Both the position numbers and the translations under genes were made by a program. Below the pieces are notes generated by a model. That model saw only the letters and a list, made by a program, of their open reading frames with translations, did not search any database and was not told the DNA's origin. From contig NZ_FCON02000033.1 in assembly GCF_001544535.1 (NCBI RefSeq), positions 1-64,000 on the forward strand: a DNA stretch of 64,000 nucleotides, written 5' to 3'. The DNA comes from Caballeronia choica (GTDB lineage Bacteria; Pseudomonadota; Gammaproteobacteria; Burkholderiales; Burkholderiaceae). Shown piece after piece: positions 35,648-44,751 of this stretch; the first letter of the stretch is position 1; every line of letters begins with the position of its first letter.

Positions 35648-35867
35648 TCGAATCCCAGAAGGGCTCACGCTCGCCCAGGCGCTTGCCATGAGCGACGCTG
35701 AGCCCGACCCCCGGCGCAGGTTTTCAGTCCCTTGATTCCCGCGCCTTCTGCCCGACGGTTGGGTCACTTCCCCGACCTGACGTGATACGGAGTGCGCCGA
35801 TGGCGTCTAAGGGATGCCGCCACTACGCTCTAAGACTGCGCACCTTGAGGTGCACTGCCGGCATGAT

Positions 35868-37259
35868 TCAACGAGCGGCGGAGACGTTCGATACCTGCTC
35901 TGACGGCTCCTCGACCCCCACGCCGATGTCCGCATGCAGCATGCCGTGCACTCGTAGCAGGCGCGACAACGTCCCGCGTGAAATACCCAGGTCGTTGGCC
36001 GCTTCGTTCAACCTCTCTCGATTGCGCAGCATGGCTAGCTCGATCGCATGGCGCTCCGCGATCGCCCGCGCTTGCGCCATCGTCATCGGTGCAAGTTCCG
36101 CAAAGCCGCCGATTTCAAGATCATCCGCTGTGATCTCGACGCCCTCCGACAGCACGATCGCACGTCGAATGCGATTCATGAGTTCGCGTACGTTTCCCGG
36201 CCAGCCATAGTTGTACATTGCAGCGACCGCGTCGGGCGAAAAGCCGCGCAGTCTTCGCTCGGCTTCGCTCCTGAATCGATCGAACATGCACTTCGACAGG
36301 ACCTCGATGTCCTTGCCTCGGGCTCTGAGCGGTGGCTCGTCGAGTTGCAGGACGCATAGCCGATAGTAGAGATCCGGCCGGAACCGTCCCTCTCGCATCG
36401 CCGCATTGAGGTCGACGTGCGTGGCGGAGATGATCCGCACGTCGACCTTCGTGGGCCTGTGCCCGCCCAATCGCTCGATGTGGCCTTCCTGCAAGAAGCG
36501 CAACAGGTTTGCCTGGCTTTCCAGCGGCAGGTCGCCAATTTCATCGAGAAAGAGCGTCCCGCCGTCAGCGGATTCGATCTTGCCGATCTTGAGTTGGTTC
36601 GCGCCGGTGAACGCGCCCTTCTCATAACCGAATAACTCGGACTGAAATAGTTCCGCGGGAATCGCAGCGCAATTGACCGCGACGAACGGCTTGTCACGGC
36701 GACGGGAACGGGAATGAATCGCGAACGCAGTGAGTTCCTTGCCAGTGCCCGATTCCCCGGCAATGAAAACGGGCGCATCGTTCATGGCGACCTTGCGGAT
36801 CGCGAGAAAAAGCGCGCGCATGGCATCGCACGAGCCGAGCATTCCGCTTTCCGGCCAGCCTTCACGCGCGTCGTCGGACAGGCCGTTCAGTGCGGCCATG
36901 CCGTACGCGTGACCCACTGAATCGACGATCCGCGCGTCGCTGGTCGGAACGGTGACGTAGTCGAAGCAGTACTCGCGGATGATCCGGCGCACCGCGACGT
37001 TCTCGTGATGGGCCTGGGTGGTCATTGCCACCCAACCGACATGCGCAAGCATGAGCGACGCTTCCAGCGCCGCGAGTTCCCGGGTGACGAAGCCGCTCGA
37101 CACATCGAGCAGGGCGCCCGTCGTCAGGTCCTGGCGAAGCGAGCGGCGGACCTCGCTCACGCCGGACGCGATTTCGACCCGCCAGCCCCGCTCCTCGAGT
37201 CGCGCGCACAGCGACTCGCTCGGGTTGCAGCTGACGTAGACCAGTTTACGCTTTTGCAT
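35868..37259 (-). CDS. sigma-54-dependent Fis-family activator (VpsR-like)
   Basis: 463 residues starting at MQKRKLVYVSCNPSESLCAR. The N-terminal ~125 residues resemble the receiver-like domain of VpsR. The AAA+ domain has Walker A GESGTGKE (168-175), the sigma-54 contact loop GAFTGA (215-220) and Walker B GGTLFLDEIG (233-242). A Fis-type HTH closes the protein (LNEAANDLGISRGTLSRLLR). VpsR-type proteins bind c-di-GMP and control exopolysaccharide in Vibrio and Burkholderia relatives; whether this one does is inference. Its ATG overlaps the stop of the small membrane gene (TAATG). Confidence 0.87.
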   Translation of the reverse strand: MQKRKLVYVSCNPSESLCARLEERGWRVEIASGVSEVRRSLRQDLTTGALLDVSSGFVTRELAALEASLMLAHVGWVAMTTQAHHENVAVRRIIREYCFDYVTVPTSDARIVDSVGHAYGMAALNGLSDDAREGWPESGMLGSCDAMRALFLAIRKVAMNDAPVFIAGESGTGKELTAFAIHSRSRRRDKPFVAVNCAAIPAELFQSELFGYEKGAFTGANQLKIGKIESADGGTLFLDEIGDLPLESQANLLRFLQEGHIERLGGHRPTKVDVRIISATHVDLNAAMREGRFRPDLYYRLCVLQLDEPPLRARGKDIEVLSKCMFDRFRSEAERRLRGFSPDAVAAMYNYGWPGNVRELMNRIRRAIVLSEGVEITADDLEIGGFAELAPMTMAQARAIAERHAIELAMLRNRERLNEAANDLGISRGTLSRLLRVHGMLHADIGVGVEEPSEQVSNVSAAR

Positions 37260-37417
37260 TAACGCCGGGAGCGGCTGCCGTCCCACCAACGGGGTTCGTC
37301 GAGGTGCCGCATCATGCGCTGCCGGCGACGCTCGAGCCGGTAGTGGCTCGCGACCAGCATCGCCGCAATCAGCAGCGCGGAAGATCCAACAATCGTTGCG
37401 ACCAGCGATTCGTTCAT
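37259..37417 (-). CDS. 52-residue membrane protein coupled to the sigma-54 activator
   Basis: Starts MNESLVATIVGSSALLIAAM with GGGGAGACCTGG upstream. It has one membrane span and a very basic cytosolic tail (HYRLERRRQRMMRH...). Its TAA stop overlaps the ATG of the regulator gene, so the two are translationally coupled. The pairing suggests either a membrane tether or partner for the regulator, or merely a leader cistron. No family was recognised. Confidence 0.65.
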   Translation of the reverse strand: MNESLVATIVGSSALLIAAMLVASHYRLERRRQRMMRHLDEPRWWDGSRSRR

Positions 37418-37448
37418 CCAGGTCTCCCCGATGCAGGCCCGCGCCCCC

Positions 37449-37559
37449 TCACTGCAGGTGCTGGCCACCATTGATCGCAATGTTCGCGCCGGTGACGAAG
37501 CCCGCCACGGGCGAACAGAGATAGACGACGAGCGCGGCGACCTGGTCGGGCTGGCCGCA
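37449..37559 (-). pseudogene. phaB: C-terminal remnant of acetoacetyl-CoA reductase
   Basis: 37 codons, preceded by a stop, read PDQVAALVVYLCSPVAGFVT and end GANIAINGGQHLQ-stop. This is the highly conserved C-terminus of PhaB-type reductases (SDR family) of polyhydroxyalkanoate synthesis. It sits just downstream of a phasin gene, so a phasin-phaB pair was probably reduced by deletion. Confidence 0.85.
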
Positions 37560-37589
37560 TCACGCGCCGCCTGCTTGCTCCTTCGCGCC

Positions 37590-38162
37590 TTAGTGCGTCG
37601 TTGCCCCGGGCACTTGCCGGTTCGTTCGAGGCGCGGCGACTTTCGAGCCCGCCTCAGTCAAAACCTTCAGGCTGCTTTCCGCGATTCCGGCGGTCTGCTG
37701 CGCGGTCCGTTGCAGCGATTCGGACAGGGTGGCCGAAGAGGTGATCGCCGACTTCCAGGCAGCGATCATCGCCTCGGAGCCTGCTGGTGCGGATTTGGTC
37801 ACGTCGTCGACGAGCTTCTGTACCCGCCGGTTATGCTCTTCGTAACGGGCCTGTGCGAGCTGCAGAAATTCCGCCTGAGCGGACGATGCGATCTCCAGAA
37901 GGTGTCGGCCGTATGACTGGACCTGCTCGGCGTAGGGCCCGGCGAAAGTGGCCTGAACCGCGCACCATTCGTTGGGGTCCTTTGCCAGCATGATCCTGGC
38001 GGTGTTCGCCGAAGTCTCGGCGAGCGCCGCCCTTGCCGTCTGCAAGTTCAGTTCGATCACTTTTTCGAGCCCTTTGAAAAGCATGTTCGTCAGGTTGAAA
38101 AAGCTGTCGACACCGGCCTTCTGCGCGGCGGAAATTTGTTCGGGGCGTAACGTGTTCATCAT
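37590..38162 (-). CDS. phasin family protein (PHA granule)
   Basis: 190 residues starting MMNTLRPEQISAAQKAGVDS; AGGAGTTCC lies upstream. The LFKGLEKVIELNLQTARAAL amphipathic helix and the repeated helical heptads that follow are typical of PhaP-type phasins, which coat polyhydroxyalkanoate granules. It is followed by the phaB remnant. Confidence 0.9.
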   Translation of the reverse strand: MMNTLRPEQISAAQKAGVDSFFNLTNMLFKGLEKVIELNLQTARAALAETSANTARIMLAKDPNEWCAVQATFAGPYAEQVQSYGRHLLEIASSAQAEFLQLAQARYEEHNRRVQKLVDDVTKSAPAGSEAMIAAWKSAITSSATLSESLQRTAQQTAGIAESSLKVLTEAGSKVAAPRTNRQVPGATTH

Positions 38163-38408
38163 GGAACTCCTGGAAACTTGATCCGGCGCAGGAACAACCT
38201 CCTGCGGCGCCTTGCTGCACGAGATGACGAGATGCACGAGATCGGATCGATGAGTTATCGATACGCTGGCACGCATCGATCCGCGAGCGCCCGAAAGGCT
38301 ACAACTTGCAGCATCCGCGGAGCCGCGAAGACGGCATGAGCGGTTGACCGTAAGGCGACGCTACGTGGCGTATCGACCCGGCGACTCCGCCGCGAGCCAG
38401 TCGCAGGA

Positions 38409-38654
38409 TCAAGCCCGGCGTTTCGCGCCGAACGAACGGACGCCCGGCGCGCATGCACCGTCGGCGCCCGCTACCGCCCTGAGTACGGTCTCGCCGTCGT
38501 CGGTGAGCTGTGGTTGTTGACGGCCGGATTCGAGCCGTGCCATCGCGACGAAGTGCCGCTCGATCAGCGTGTCGAGTTCGGCCCGACCGGGGTCGATCTG
38601 ATCCGGCCCTTCCCTGACCAGCATCAACGTCGCGAATTCATGGGGAGTCAGCAT
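38409..38654 (-). CDS. small conserved winged-helix-like protein
   Basis: 81 residues starting MLTPHEFATLMLVREGPDQI and continuing DPGRAELDTLIERHFVAMARL, RQQPQLTDDGETVLRAVA. The pattern (helix, helix, LTDDGETVLRA wing) looks like a minimal winged-helix module and resembles small Burkholderia hypotheticals. Monocistronic. Function unknown. Confidence 0.65.
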   Translation of the reverse strand: MLTPHEFATLMLVREGPDQIDPGRAELDTLIERHFVAMARLESGRQQPQLTDDGETVLRAVAGADGACAPGVRSFGAKRRA

Positions 38655-38992
38655 TTCGTCTCGTCGTTATGGGTTTTTGCCGCACTCGGGATAGGGGTAC
38701 GCTCGCATCAGTAAACTGCTCTGTGAGAATGCTGTGGCGCGGGGCAGGCAAATCCTCGTCGCCCGGTCTATCTTGACAGAGCGTACGCGCACCACCATCA
38801 AGAATTGCAGACGAATCTTGTAGGGGATTCCATACATCGGCGATTGAAGCAGCGCCCGTGAAACATCCCGTATGAGGCCGGAGAGGCCGCTGCCCTCCGC
38901 TAACCCACGTTGGGCGCGGCGCCCGAAGGCGCACGAAAGAAGTATCCTCAGCCTTGCTAGAATCAAGGCGACCGAACAGCGCGGAGCATCCG
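38655..38992. other. intergenic region between divergent genes
   Basis: 338 bp that must hold the promoters of the small winged-helix protein and of the two-component system. No repeat, ORF or clear promoter could be fixed. Confidence 0.4.
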
Positions 38993-40291
38993 ATGTGCAA
39001 ACATGCTGTCCAGTTTTATGAAAGCGAGTCGTTTCTTTACGAAAAGGTCTCCCGCTTCGTCAACGCGGCGCTGAGCGCCGGTGAAAGCGCGATCGTGATC
39101 GCCAGCGAGGCCCATCGGGCGGCCATCGCGAGTCGGGTAAACACCGACTCGGTCGTGTCCGACTCCGAGGTCCGGTTCATTTCGCTCGACGCAGAAAAGA
39201 CGCTCGCCAGCTTCATGGTCGACGGCTGGCCCGATGCCGAACGATTCGCCGACGTCATCGGATCGGTGATCCGCCGGGCGTCCCGCAACGGCGCGTTGCG
39301 CGTTCGCGCCTTCGGCGAGATGGTGGCGCTGCTCTGCGCGGCCGGCAAGGCGCAAGCCGCGGTCCGTCTCGAGGAACTCTGGAACGATCTGGCGCGGGAC
39401 CACGACTTCTCACTGCTGTGCGCCTATCCGATGGATCTCTTTCAGGGCGAGGAAGAATCGCGGGCATTTCATCGCATCTCCGCCGCTCACTCGCATGTAT
39501 GCGCGTCCGAAGCCTATGAAAACGTCGCGCCGGACTCCGACCCGTTCCATCGCGCGACCGCGCTGTTGCAGCAAAAAGCGAAGGCGCTCGAATACGAGGT
39601 CGCAAGACGCAAGCAGACGGAGATTGCGCTCAGCAAGCTCGCCGCGCATCAGGAGCGGATTCGCGAGGATGAACGCAAGCGCATCGCGCGCGAAATCCAC
39701 GACGAACTCGGAAGCGTGCTCACCGGCATCAAGGCATACGTCTCGGTTGCCATCGACCGCGCCACCACGGAAGGACGCCCCGTCGACCCGCAACTTGCGG
39801 ACGCCTCGGTTCTCGCCGATACCGCCATCGAGACGGTGCGCAGAGTCATCACGGACCTGCGTCCCAGCGTGCTGGATGAACTCGGCATCTGGATCGCGCT
39901 GGAGTGGTACGCGGGGCAGATCGAAAAGCAAACCGGCCTGAGTTGCCTGGTGACGATCGACCCGCCAGTCGCCGCGATGACGCTGCCAGGCGAAACGAGC
40001 ATCGTGTTGTTCCGGATCGTTCAGGAAGCGTTGACGAATGCGATCCGGCACGCAGGGGCATCGCAGATCACCGTGCGTGTGCTGCTCGACGAAGAGGCGC
40101 TCATCGTCGAGGTCGCCGACGACGGCAAGGGTCTGGAAGCCGCGGACGTTTTCAACGGCGTCTCGTGGGGCATCGCGGGCATGCAGGAGCGCGCACGCCA
40201 TGTCGGCGGCGAGATCAAGATCACGGGTATCACCGGGTGCGGTACGGCCGTCGTTTTGCGCTTGCCTCTGGAACACGTCAATGACGAATGA
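38993..40291 (+). CDS. sensor histidine kinase with MEDS sensory domain
   Basis: 432 residues starting MCKHAVQFYESESFLYEKVS. The first ~165 residues are a MEDS domain (HAVQFYES..., ESAIVIASEAHR, RVRAFGEMVALLCAAG, LLCAYPMDLF), a cytosolic sensory module also found in DcmR. A short coiled coil leads to a HisKA_3 domain with the phospho-acceptor His236 in AREIHDELGSVLTGIK. The HATPase domain has DDGKGL and GIAGMQERA. It has no membrane segment, so the signal is cytoplasmic. The gene overlaps its response regulator by 11 bp. Confidence 0.9.
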   Translation: MCKHAVQFYESESFLYEKVSRFVNAALSAGESAIVIASEAHRAAIASRVNTDSVVSDSEVRFISLDAEKTLASFMVDGWPDAERFADVIGSVIRRASRNGALRVRAFGEMVALLCAAGKAQAAVRLEELWNDLARDHDFSLLCAYPMDLFQGEEESRAFHRISAAHSHVCASEAYENVAPDSDPFHRATALLQQKAKALEYEVARRKQTEIALSKLAAHQERIREDERKRIAREIHDELGSVLTGIKAYVSVAIDRATTEGRPVDPQLADASVLADTAIETVRRVITDLRPSVLDELGIWIALEWYAGQIEKQTGLSCLVTIDPPVAAMTLPGETSIVLFRIVQEALTNAIRHAGASQITVRVLLDEEALIVEVADDGKGLEAADVFNGVSWGIAGMQERARHVGGEIKITGITGCGTAVVLRLPLEHVNDE

Positions 40292-40922
40292 CTCGATCAG
40301 CGTCCTCCTGGTGGACGATCACACTGTCGTGCGCAACGGTGTGCGACTCATGCTCGGCACGGCGAGCGACATCGAGGTCACAGGCGAGGCGGAGACGGCG
40401 CAAGAGGCGCTCGATCTCATTCAGCGACAGGACTTCAACGTCGCCCTGGTCGACATCGCGCTGCCGGACCGCAGCGGACTCGATCTGCTGAAACTGATGC
40501 GCGCCAAGAAGCCCGATCTGCCGGTGCTCATGCTCAGCATGTATTCGGAAGAAATCTATGCCGTGCGTGCGCTCAAACACGGCGCAGCCGGCTACCTGAC
40601 CAAGAACAGCCCCACCGGGACGCTCGTGGGCGCGATCCGCAAGGCGGTGGCTGGCGGCAAGTACATCAGCCCCGCGCTTGCCGAGCAGTTTGCGTGCAAC
40701 GTCGGCGGCAGTCCCGCGACGTCGCACGAAGCCCTGTCTGACCGTGAGCTCGAAGTCCTGAAGCTTCTCGTGTCCGGCGATAGCCTCGCTGCGATTGCAA
40801 AGACGCTTCACTTGAGTCCCAACACGGTAACCACGTACCGGTCACGCATTTGCCAGAAGTTGCAACTCAAGAGCAACGCGGAACTGACGCGGTATGCGCT
40901 CGAACAGGGACTGCTGCTTTAA
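40281..40922 (+). CDS. NarL/FixJ-type response regulator
   Basis: 213 residues starting MTNDSISVLLVDDHTVVRNG. The receiver has the acidic pair Asp12-Asp13 and the phosphorylation site Asp58 (VALVDIALPD), plus Lys in YLTKNSPT. The LuxR HTH is SDRELEVLKLLVSGDSLAAI followed by SPNTVTTYRSRICQKL. It is the partner of the MEDS kinase; the start lies within the kinase gene. Confidence 0.93.
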   Translation: MTNDSISVLLVDDHTVVRNGVRLMLGTASDIEVTGEAETAQEALDLIQRQDFNVALVDIALPDRSGLDLLKLMRAKKPDLPVLMLSMYSEEIYAVRALKHGAAGYLTKNSPTGTLVGAIRKAVAGGKYISPALAEQFACNVGGSPATSHEALSDRELEVLKLLVSGDSLAAIAKTLHLSPNTVTTYRSRICQKLQLKSNAELTRYALEQGLLL

Positions 40923-40977
40923 GCGCTTCCGCCGAAGCGATCATCGATGGCAGGCGCCGTCTTAACCGCTTGCGGAA

Positions 40978-42048
40978 TCAATTCGTCCACGCTTTCGTCC
41001 ATTCGCCACCCTTCGTCCGTTTCCTTGCGCATTCGTTTTCATCATGTTGCCCGCCTTCTGCCGACCGGACCGCGATCCCTCCCTGTGTGGCTGGACCGGC
41101 AGTGGAATCAGCGATGACTTGAGACGGCGCCACATTGCCCCTTGCTCCCGGCGCGAACGCGAGAATGTGCAGGTTCGGCTCGGCAACGAGGAGCCGCCCG
41201 TCCGCGGAAATGGCGATCTTGTCTCCCTGCAAGCTCGGGCCAGTGATGCCCGTGGCTGGACCGCTGATTGTCCGTACCGGCGGCGCGTCGCCGTTCGCGT
41301 TGGCGGCGAAAACGCTCACCTGGATCTGCGTCAGGTCCGTGGTCGCGTTGTAGACGAACAATTCGTCCGTACGAGGATCGACAGCGATCGTCATGTCGTT
41401 CCTTGCGAAGCCTACGCCCCCCGGCAACAGGCCGGTTTTGCTACCCGTGAGGCTGCGCAGAAGCGGCGGGGAGGTAATGCTCCGGCTCGTGCCCAGCGTG
41501 TCGATGATCACCGCGCCCCGTATGTCATAACCCGCAATCAGCAGATTGTCGTCCTTATCAATGGCAACGCTCACGTACTGGTTGATATTCGGATCAGCAA
41601 TGCGAATCGGATTGGGTAAAGGCCCAGAGCTGTTGGCGCGAGCGACCAGCACCCCCGCCTCCGAGGGGCGAACGGTCATGACGAAGTCGTTCAAGTGGGA
41701 ATCCACCGCGATGCTGAGCAGATCATTTGTCATCGTCAACATGAACGAGCGACTGGGCGCCTGATTGCCCTCGGCGTTCTGCGGAAAGATGTCGACCGTA
41801 CTGTTGGATAGAAACTGGGCAACATGAAAGGAATCGTTCTTGTCGAACACCATCGCCCCAGCGGTCATGAGGGTGGTGAGCGGCCCTTGCAGCACCTGGC
41901 AGGGCTCGGTCGCTCCGTTGGCGCGCAAGGAGTAACCGCGAATCTGATCACCGAGAGTGAGAAAGACAGCGTCGTTGGGGCAGGTGGCGTGCGCCAGCTG
42001 GACCCCGAAAATCATGCTGGCGACGGCGACACATAGCGCGGGTTTCAT
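40978..42048 (-). CDS. secreted beta-propeller protein of unknown function
   Basis: 356 residues starting at MKPALCVAVASMIFGVQLAH, with a signal peptide cleaved after AHA. Repeats such as VDSHLNDFVMTVRPSEAGVL, VAIDKDDNLLIAGYDIRGAV and VDPRTDELFVYNATTDLTQI are NHL/lactonase-propeller-like units. The last ~25 residues (Arg/Lys/Glu-rich) look like a run-on tail. It is convergent with the response regulator. No enzyme motif was found. Confidence 0.72.
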   Translation of the reverse strand: MKPALCVAVASMIFGVQLAHATCPNDAVFLTLGDQIRGYSLRANGATEPCQVLQGPLTTLMTAGAMVFDKNDSFHVAQFLSNSTVDIFPQNAEGNQAPSRSFMLTMTNDLLSIAVDSHLNDFVMTVRPSEAGVLVARANSSGPLPNPIRIADPNINQYVSVAIDKDDNLLIAGYDIRGAVIIDTLGTSRSITSPPLLRSLTGSKTGLLPGGVGFARNDMTIAVDPRTDELFVYNATTDLTQIQVSVFAANANGDAPPVRTISGPATGITGPSLQGDKIAISADGRLLVAEPNLHILAFAPGARGNVAPSQVIADSTAGPATQGGIAVRSAEGGQHDENECARKRTKGGEWTKAWTN

Positions 42049-42356
42049 GACGCGCCTCCTTGCTCATAATGTGCGAATGCGCCAATCAAGCATAGACGCC
42101 AGCCGTCGGCCAAAAGCGCTTTCGTCAGTTGGAACCAGTGTTTTGGCGGGCGGCGCGAGGGAACGCGCATCGATATCGAACGGTAGTCCAGTGTGTCAGC
42201 GTGTTATGGCCCTACGTCGCACATGAATGGCCGGCTTTTTTAACGCGTGAGGCTCGTTCGAAGCCCAGCGGGAAATAGCGCTTTTGATGACGACCACCGC
42301 GATACCGGCAAGCGGCCTTCCACCTGCAACTTGCCGGCAATCCAGCCTTCAGCGCT
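42049..42356. other. intergenic region, nothing recognised
   Basis: 308 bp between same-strand genes. A short inverted repeat CCGGCAAG/CTTGCCGG (about 42309-42340) has no T run. The secreted propeller's promoter should be at the left end. Confidence 0.4.
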
Positions 42357-43388
42357 TCAGCCAATGAGATCGGCACCTGTCGTAAGGACAATCTTTCCAA
42401 AGTGCGTGCCGGAATCGATCAGTTCGTGAGCGCCGCGAGCGTCGGCAAGCGCAAAGGTCTTGTAGACGACCGGCTTGATCTTGCCGCTCTCGATATGCGG
42501 CCAGACCAGCCGCTCCAGTTCATTGAGGATGGTCGCCTTGTCCGCGGATGTGCGCGATCGCAATGTCGAGCCCATGTGCGTCAGACGCTTCGTCAACATC
42601 GGCACGATGTCGAGATCCTTCGCCGGCCCCTTGATCACGCCGACCTGGAGGATCCGTCCGTCCATGGCTGCGGCGTCGTAGTTTCTGGCTACGTAGTCGC
42701 CGGCAATGATGTCGAGGATCACGTCGACGCCTCTTCCATCGGTAGACCGCTTCGTTTCGGCGACGAAATCGTTCTCGCGGTAGTCGATCGCGACGTCTGC
42801 GCCCAGCGCCAGGCTGGCCTCCCGATGCGCCTGCGAGCCAACTGTCGTGATGATTTTCGCGGCGCCGAATGCCTTCGCCAGCATGGTCGCCGTGGTACCG
42901 ATACCTGACGCGCCGCCATGGATCAACACCGATTCGCCGGCAATCAGCTTGCCGCGCTGGAACAGGTTCAGCCATACCGTCATGAACGTTTCGGGCATGG
43001 CCCCCGCTTCTACCAACGTCAGGCCTTTGGGAATATGCATCGTGTTGCAGGCGTGCGCGGCTGCGTATTCCGCGTAGCCACCACCAGGAATCAATGCACA
43101 CACCAGTTCGCCGATCCGGAATTGGGTCACGTCTGCGCCAACGGCCACCACTTGACCCGCCACTTCCAGCCCTGGAATGTCGGAAGCGCCGGGGGGCGGA
43201 TCATATAGCCCTTTGCGCTGGAAAACATCCGGGCCGTTCACAGCAGCCGCATGGATGCGAATCAGAACCTGGTCGGCGGCGGGCATCGGCACCGGGCGCG
43301 TAGTCGGCACCAGGACTTCCGGACCGCCGGGCTGTTTGATCTCAATGGCCGTCATGGACGACGGCACACGAAAAGTTGAAGCAGACAT
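42357..43388 (-). CDS. NAD(P)H:quinone oxidoreductase, zinc-free MDR family
   Basis: 343 residues starting MSASTFRVPSSMTAIEIKQP; AAGGAGTGGTATCC lies upstream. The family start ...IKQPGGPEVL, the AAVNGPDVFQRKGLYDPPPG loop, LIPGGGYAEYA, the NADPH-binding VLIHGGASGIGTTATMLAKA and the catalytic-domain VILDIIAGDYVARN are typical of QOR/PIG3 reductases. Zinc-binding cysteines are absent. It diverges from a LysR gene with two inverted repeats between. Confidence 0.9.
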   Translation of the reverse strand: MSASTFRVPSSMTAIEIKQPGGPEVLVPTTRPVPMPAADQVLIRIHAAAVNGPDVFQRKGLYDPPPGASDIPGLEVAGQVVAVGADVTQFRIGELVCALIPGGGYAEYAAAHACNTMHIPKGLTLVEAGAMPETFMTVWLNLFQRGKLIAGESVLIHGGASGIGTTATMLAKAFGAAKIITTVGSQAHREASLALGADVAIDYRENDFVAETKRSTDGRGVDVILDIIAGDYVARNYDAAAMDGRILQVGVIKGPAKDLDIVPMLTKRLTHMGSTLRSRTSADKATILNELERLVWPHIESGKIKPVVYKTFALADARGAHELIDSGTHFGKIVLTTGADLIG

Positions 43389-43480
43389 GGATACCACTCC
43401 TTCTATGGATGAGGCTCGACTGATCCGGGCGGACCGTTGAACGAGGAACTCTTGCGCTCAGTATAGGCATCGACATTGAT

Positions 43481-43525
43481 GAATAAACGCAGCATTATTC
43501 CCACCCTGGGATGCAAATTTGCATC
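43481..43525. promoter_or_regulatory. two perfect palindromes between quinone reductase and LysR genes
   Basis: Site 1 is GAATAA-N8-TTATTC (43481-43500), a T-N11-A-like LysR box. Site 2 is the perfect 16-mer GATGCAAATTTGCATC (43510-43525), ending 14 bp before the LysR start and overlapping its ribosome-site region. This suggests activation of the reductase plus tight autorepression. Confidence 0.6.
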
Positions 43526-43539
43526 AGGAGGACGGCACG

Positions 43540-44424
43540 ATGAACTGGGATGACGCGCGAGTGTTTCTCGCGGTGGAGCGCGAAAAAACGCTCCGTGGGG
43601 CGGCGAGAACGCTGAATCTCGATCAGGCGACGGTCGGCAGACGGATTGCGGCACTGGAGCACGCCCTGCGCGCAACGCTCTTCCTGCGCACCTCCGAGGG
43701 GTACGCGTTGACCGCCGCAGGCGAGGCTGCGCTGCGATCGGCGGAGAAAATGGAACAGTCCGCGCACGAACTCGTCAGACGAACTCAAGGTACGGATACA
43801 CGGCTTGCGGGAGACGTGAGAGTCACCAGCACCGACTCGCTGGCGCTTGAATTCCTGCTGCCGGCCATCGAGCGCCTGCATGCCGCGCACCCGGACGTGC
43901 GCATCCTGCTGGACACGTCGACGCGCATGCTCAATCTGGCAAAGCGTGAAGCGGACATCGCGGTCCGGTCGGTCAGGCCGGATAATCCCGATCTTGTCGC
44001 GCGGCGTCTGGCTCGCTGGCCCATGGCGCTCTTTGCATCGAAGGCTTATCTCGAACTGCACGGCAAGCCTGCCGCCGGCTCCGCATTCGCGGGTCACGAT
44101 CTTGTCGTCTATCAGGGAAACTGGACCGGCAATCGATCGCCGACTCTTGCTGGCGAACCGACACACGCGGGGCGCATCGTATCGACCTTCAATTCCAGCC
44201 TCATGCTGCGTACCGCGGTAAAGGCCGGCATCGGCATCGGTGAGCTTCCGATACATCTGGCCGAACACGACGGCCTCGTGCAGATATGGCCGGAACCCGC
44301 ACGTGGGGCGGTCTACGAAATCTGGCTCGTCACGCATCAGGATCTTCGGCATACCGCGCGCATCGCAGCGATGATCAACAGCGTCGTCTCCGCATTCGAA
44401 GATCACACAGCGCATACACCATAG
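43540..44424 (+). CDS. LysR family regulator
   Basis: 294 residues starting MNWDDARVFLAVEREKTLRG with AGGAGGACGGCACG upstream. The HTH AARTLNLDQATVGRRIAALE and effector domain VRVTSTDSLALEFLLPAI fit the common LysR subgroup related to quinone/redox-responsive regulators. It diverges from the quinone oxidoreductase and probably controls it. Confidence 0.9.
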   Translation: MNWDDARVFLAVEREKTLRGAARTLNLDQATVGRRIAALEHALRATLFLRTSEGYALTAAGEAALRSAEKMEQSAHELVRRTQGTDTRLAGDVRVTSTDSLALEFLLPAIERLHAAHPDVRILLDTSTRMLNLAKREADIAVRSVRPDNPDLVARRLARWPMALFASKAYLELHGKPAAGSAFAGHDLVVYQGNWTGNRSPTLAGEPTHAGRIVSTFNSSLMLRTAVKAGIGIGELPIHLAEHDGLVQIWPEPARGAVYEIWLVTHQDLRHTARIAAMINSVVSAFEDHTAHTP

Positions 44425-44751
44425 TCACGCCGCCTCGTGGACGGTTGCACGCACTGAGCCATGGCAAAGAAAGCTGCCGCTGGCGAAGCGCCAATGCTAT
44501 TGAACGGCGGTCCCGCCCCTTCAAGCAGCCGCAGCGCGTGGCCGTTGCAGATCATTTCCCTTTGCAATCACGCGCTCGACACCCCACTGCCGGCCGGCCC
44601 CCTCGTTTTCCCTGTCCCTCCCGTCGAGGGAGGGGTCTTGTTCGAAACCTCAATGTAGTCTGCATGGGTGATTCGACGTGCGCGTGTGCCGGCGATACAA
44701 AAGACAGTCTTGGCAGCGCCTGTCGGCGCTGCTTCATCTATCGAGGTTGAA
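44425..44751. other. intergenic region with a short perfect hairpin
   Basis: 327 bp. CCCTCCC-GTCGA-GGGAGGG (44616-44634) is a stable 7-bp hairpin followed by GTCTTGTT; it may end the LysR transcript. No gene was recognised. Confidence 0.45.

Noticed and set aside
37590-38276. Longer phasin start at 38276
   Set aside because: The added 38 residues lack phasin character, and the ribosome site AGGAGTTCC lies directly before the ATG at 38162.
44461-44658. 65-codon plus-strand ORF starting MAKKAAAGEAPM
   Set aside because: No ribosome site, no recognisable family, and it spans a palindromic hairpin; treated as intergenic.
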